NCBI GenBank assembly: GCA_030635995.1
Contig: DAOVXU010000109.1
Location: forward strand, 1-6,062
DNA length: 6,062 nt
Direction of reading: 5' to 3'
DNA from: Arcobacter sp.
Lineage (GTDB): Bacteria; Campylobacterota; Campylobacteria; Campylobacterales; Arcobacteraceae
Under the pieces are notes generated by a model that worked only from the letters and a program-made list of their open reading frames with translations, did no database searches and was not told where the DNA came from. The position numbers were made by a program, and so were the translations under genes. This document shows positions 4,013-6,062 of this stretch, piece after piece; the first letter of the stretch is position 1, and each line of letters opens with the position of its first letter.

Positions 4013-5884
4013 TTGAAATTAGAAATATTAAACAAAGTTATAAGTAATAATCAGAACTTTACACTAGATGAATTGAAATATATAGATGAATTGGTGAAAA
4101 GAAATATTTTAAAGAATATAGACAACACTATATCTATAAATAAAAAATATAAAGTTGGAACTATTAGGATACTAAAAGGTATTGTTAAACTTTTTCCTTT
4201 TGGAACAAATGATAAAGTTATCACAATAGATAATGAACATACTTTAAATAGTTATGACGGTGATATAGTGATAGTTCAGATGATATTCAATCCTCGGGGT
4301 AGATTAAAATCAAAAGTTATAGATATAGTAAAAAGAGATAGCTGTGCAATGTTATGCTATATAAAAGATGATATAGTCTTTGATATAAAAAATAGTATTA
4401 AACTTGATATAAAATCTATTAAATTAAATTTAAAAGATGGTGATATTTTTCTTTTAAAAGATGGTGAGTTAATAGAACTTTTTGGAAATATATCTCAACC
4501 AAAGATTGATGAAAGAATATCCTTATATCTATATGGTGAAAGCTATAGGGTAAATGATACAAATCATTATGATATAAAAGAGATAAAAGATTATTCAAAA
4601 AGAGTAGATTTAACCTCTTTAGAATTTTGTACTATAGACCCAGCATCTGCAAAAGACCATGATGATGCTATTTATTTTGATGAAATAAATTCTATACTTT
4701 ATGTTGCCATTGCAGATGTAAGTGCATATATAAAAGATGGTTCAAAACTTGATATTGAGGCTAAAAAAAGAGCTTTTTCAATATACTTACCAAATAAAGT
4801 ATTACCTATGATACCTTTTGAACTTAGTGCAAATCTATGTTCTTTAAAACCAGATGTAAAAAGATTAGCTTATGTTATAAAAATGAAAATAGATACTAAA
4901 AGATTAATTGTGACAAAAAGTGAACTTATTGAAGCTGTAATTATCTCTAAACATAAATATAGCTATGAAGATATTGATGCTCAAATAGAACAAAATAGTT
5001 TACCTATATCTTTAGATACTTTATATAAATTAACTGTAAATTTTAGAAAAAAAAGACTGAAAGATGGGTATGATTTTAGGACAAATGAATATAGACTAAA
5101 ATTAGATGAAAATGAAGAGTTAGTAGATGTAATAGAAGAGAGAGGTAGTCCTTCTCATAAATTGGTTGAGGAGTGTATGTTACTTGCAAATGTGCAAAGT
5201 GCAAGTAAGCTTGATGGACTGGGAATATATAGAGTTCACGAAGAGCCCGATAGAAAAAAATTAGAACAACTACTTGATAGTGTAAATTTATTAGGAATTA
5301 AAGCAAAACTAAAAGAGGATGTTCATAGTACAATTTTATCTATCCAACAAAAAGCACAAAATGTAGATCTTGTAGAGCAAGTAGATAAACTAATAATTCA
5401 ATCTCAACAACAAGCAAGATATACAAGTAGAGTTGCATCACATTTTGGACTTGGATTTACTTCTTATAGCCATTTTACTTCACCAATTAGAAGATATTCT
5501 GATTTAGTTTTACATAGGATATTAAAAAGTAAAAATATACCAAATAAGATTACTAAAGAAAGTTTGCTAAAGCAACCACTATTCGCTACTTTTGATAATA
5601 TTTGTGAAGATATTAGCAATAAAGAGCGAGATATAGCTAAACTTGTATGGGATTTAGAAGATAGAAAATATGCAAGATGGGCAAGTGTAAATATTGGAAA
5701 TAGTTTTGCGGCAATTGTGGTAGATGTAGATGATGAACCAAAAGGGGAATTTACTTGTGATATGCAAGGGCTTAGATTTTATATTCAAGACTACAAAGGG
5801 GAACAGCTTTTTTCTAAAGTGAAAGTTGAAATTGTATCTTCTGATATAATAAGCAAAAAAATAATAACAAAAATAATGATATAA
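4013..5884 (+). CDS. rnr: Ribonuclease R (RNase II/RNB family 3'-5' exoribonuclease)
   Basis: This 623-aa cytoplasmic enzyme degrades RNA processively from the 3' end, including structured RNA, using Mg2+. Residues about 45-175 carry the N-terminal cold-shock/OB-like part. The RNB catalytic domain starts near 200. TIDPASAKDHDDA (207-219) supplies the four metal-binding aspartates Asp209, Asp215, Asp217 and Asp218, with the spacing known from E. coli RNase II. HFGLGFTSYSHFTSPIRRYSDL (477-498) is the family signature around the catalytic arginine, and KERD (537-540) holds the conserved Glu538. A short S1-like segment follows from about 555 (ASVNIGNSFAAIVVDV). It is much shorter than the E. coli protein (813 aa) and lacks its long basic tail, as I recall for Campylobacterota versions. 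The TTG start is supported by AAGGG at 3999-4003. holA follows after six bases, so the two are probably co-transcribed and coupled. Confidence 0.95.
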   Translation: MKLEILNKVISNNQNFTLDELKYIDELVKRNILKNIDNTISINKKYKVGTIRILKGIVKLFPFGTNDKVITIDNEHTLNSYDGDIVIVQMIFNPRGRLKSKVIDIVKRDSCAMLCYIKDDIVFDIKNSIKLDIKSIKLNLKDGDIFLLKDGELIELFGNISQPKIDERISLYLYGESYRVNDTNHYDIKEIKDYSKRVDLTSLEFCTIDPASAKDHDDAIYFDEINSILYVAIADVSAYIKDGSKLDIEAKKRAFSIYLPNKVLPMIPFELSANLCSLKPDVKRLAYVIKMKIDTKRLIVTKSELIEAVIISKHKYSYEDIDAQIEQNSLPISLDTLYKLTVNFRKKRLKDGYDFRTNEYRLKLDENEELVDVIEERGSPSHKLVEECMLLANVQSASKLDGLGIYRVHEEPDRKKLEQLLDSVNLLGIKAKLKEDVHSTILSIQQKAQNVDLVEQVDKLIIQSQQQARYTSRVASHFGLGFTSYSHFTSPIRRYSDLVLHRILKSKNIPNKITKESLLKQPLFATFDNICEDISNKERDIAKLVWDLEDRKYARWASVNIGNSFAAIVVDVDDEPKGEFTCDMQGLRFYIQDYKGEQLFSKVKVEIVSSDIISKKIITKIMI

Positions 5885-5890
5885 TTGATT

Positions 5891-6062
5891 ATGTATAAAA
5901 ACGAATTTGATAAAAACTTTAATAGTGGTAAAATATTTAATGCTTATATGTTTTATGGAGCAAGTGATTATTTAGTAGAAAGTTACTCTTTAAAAGTAGC
6001 TTCACAATTAGCAAATGGGGAAGATATAAACAAAATCTATTTTGATGAATACAATTTTGATA
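5891..6062 (+). CDS. holA: DNA polymerase III delta subunit, N-terminal part (cut by window end)
   Basis: The frame from ATG 5891 is open to the window edge and gives 57 residues. The delta subunit opens the beta sliding clamp as part of the clamp-loader complex at the replication fork. The N-terminus reads KIFNAYMFYGASDYLVESY (14-32) and ends in NKIYFDEYNFD, matching the usual start of HolA, where the 'F.YG.d.yl' segment opens the first domain. The rest of the protein is outside the window, so this rests on a short stretch plus gene order: holA directly after rnr is familiar from Campylobacter. The start lies six bases after the rnr stop with no clear Shine-Dalgarno site, suggesting translational coupling. 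An in-frame TTG at 5885 is a less likely start. Confidence 0.82.
   Translation, partial: MYKNEFDKNFNSGKIFNAYMFYGASDYLVESYSLKVASQLANGEDINKIYFDEYNFD

Noticed and set aside
4441..4450. Another copy of TGATATTTTT, the operator arm
   Set aside because: It is a single copy inside the rnr coding sequence, with no partner arm, and expected by chance in AT-rich DNA.
1..6062. CRISPR array, tRNA, rRNA or intact transposon
   Set aside because: No repeat-spacer pattern, no cloverleaf-like GC-rich segment and no transposase or integrase reading frame was found by eye.

Overview
The window is AT-rich DNA that most likely comes from a Campylobacterota (epsilonproteobacterial) chromosome, perhaps the Arcobacter/Sulfurimonas side. 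Three things point that way: the rnr-holA gene order at the right end, which I know from Campylobacter and relatives; the very low GC content; and promoters that look like extended -10 boxes without a clear -35. The assignment is an inference; no rRNA or other strong marker is present.

Left and middle (about 1-3760) look like accessory DNA. A possible gene tail (2-61) is followed by a complete AAA-type ATPase of the AAA_14/DUF4143 kind (169-1359, +). Next comes a roughly 330-bp non-coding stretch with repeated ACGGT motifs and inverted repeats. A small unrecognised 68-aa gene follows (1687-1893, +), then an 11-bp tandem repeat. The last gene of this part is a convergent 547-aa protein with an AlbA_2 (Schlafen-like) domain, a GHKL-type ATPase-like domain and a C-terminal winged helix (1945-3588, -). 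It has a clear promoter, a good Shine-Dalgarno site and a perfect inverted repeat over its -35 region.

The 424-bp region 3589-4012 separates the accessory genes from the core genes. It holds the AlbA_2 gene promoter, two 9-bp repeats on a 12-bp period containing GTCCCC, a strong palindrome with a 6-base centre, and a second AT-rich hairpin. The combination resembles the attachment-site end of an integrated element, but no integrase gene is visible here. A 31-codon hydrophobic frame begins in the loop of one hairpin and ends in the loop of the other.

Right end (4013-6062, +) is core genome: RNase R (rnr, TTG start) followed after six bases by the start of the DNA polymerase III delta subunit gene (holA), cut by the window edge. 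These two are probably co-transcribed.

No complete novel system can be demonstrated. The best candidates for a second look are the attachment-like junction, the operator-like repeat at the AlbA_2 promoter, the hairpin-bracketed mini-frame and the ACGGT-repeat region.
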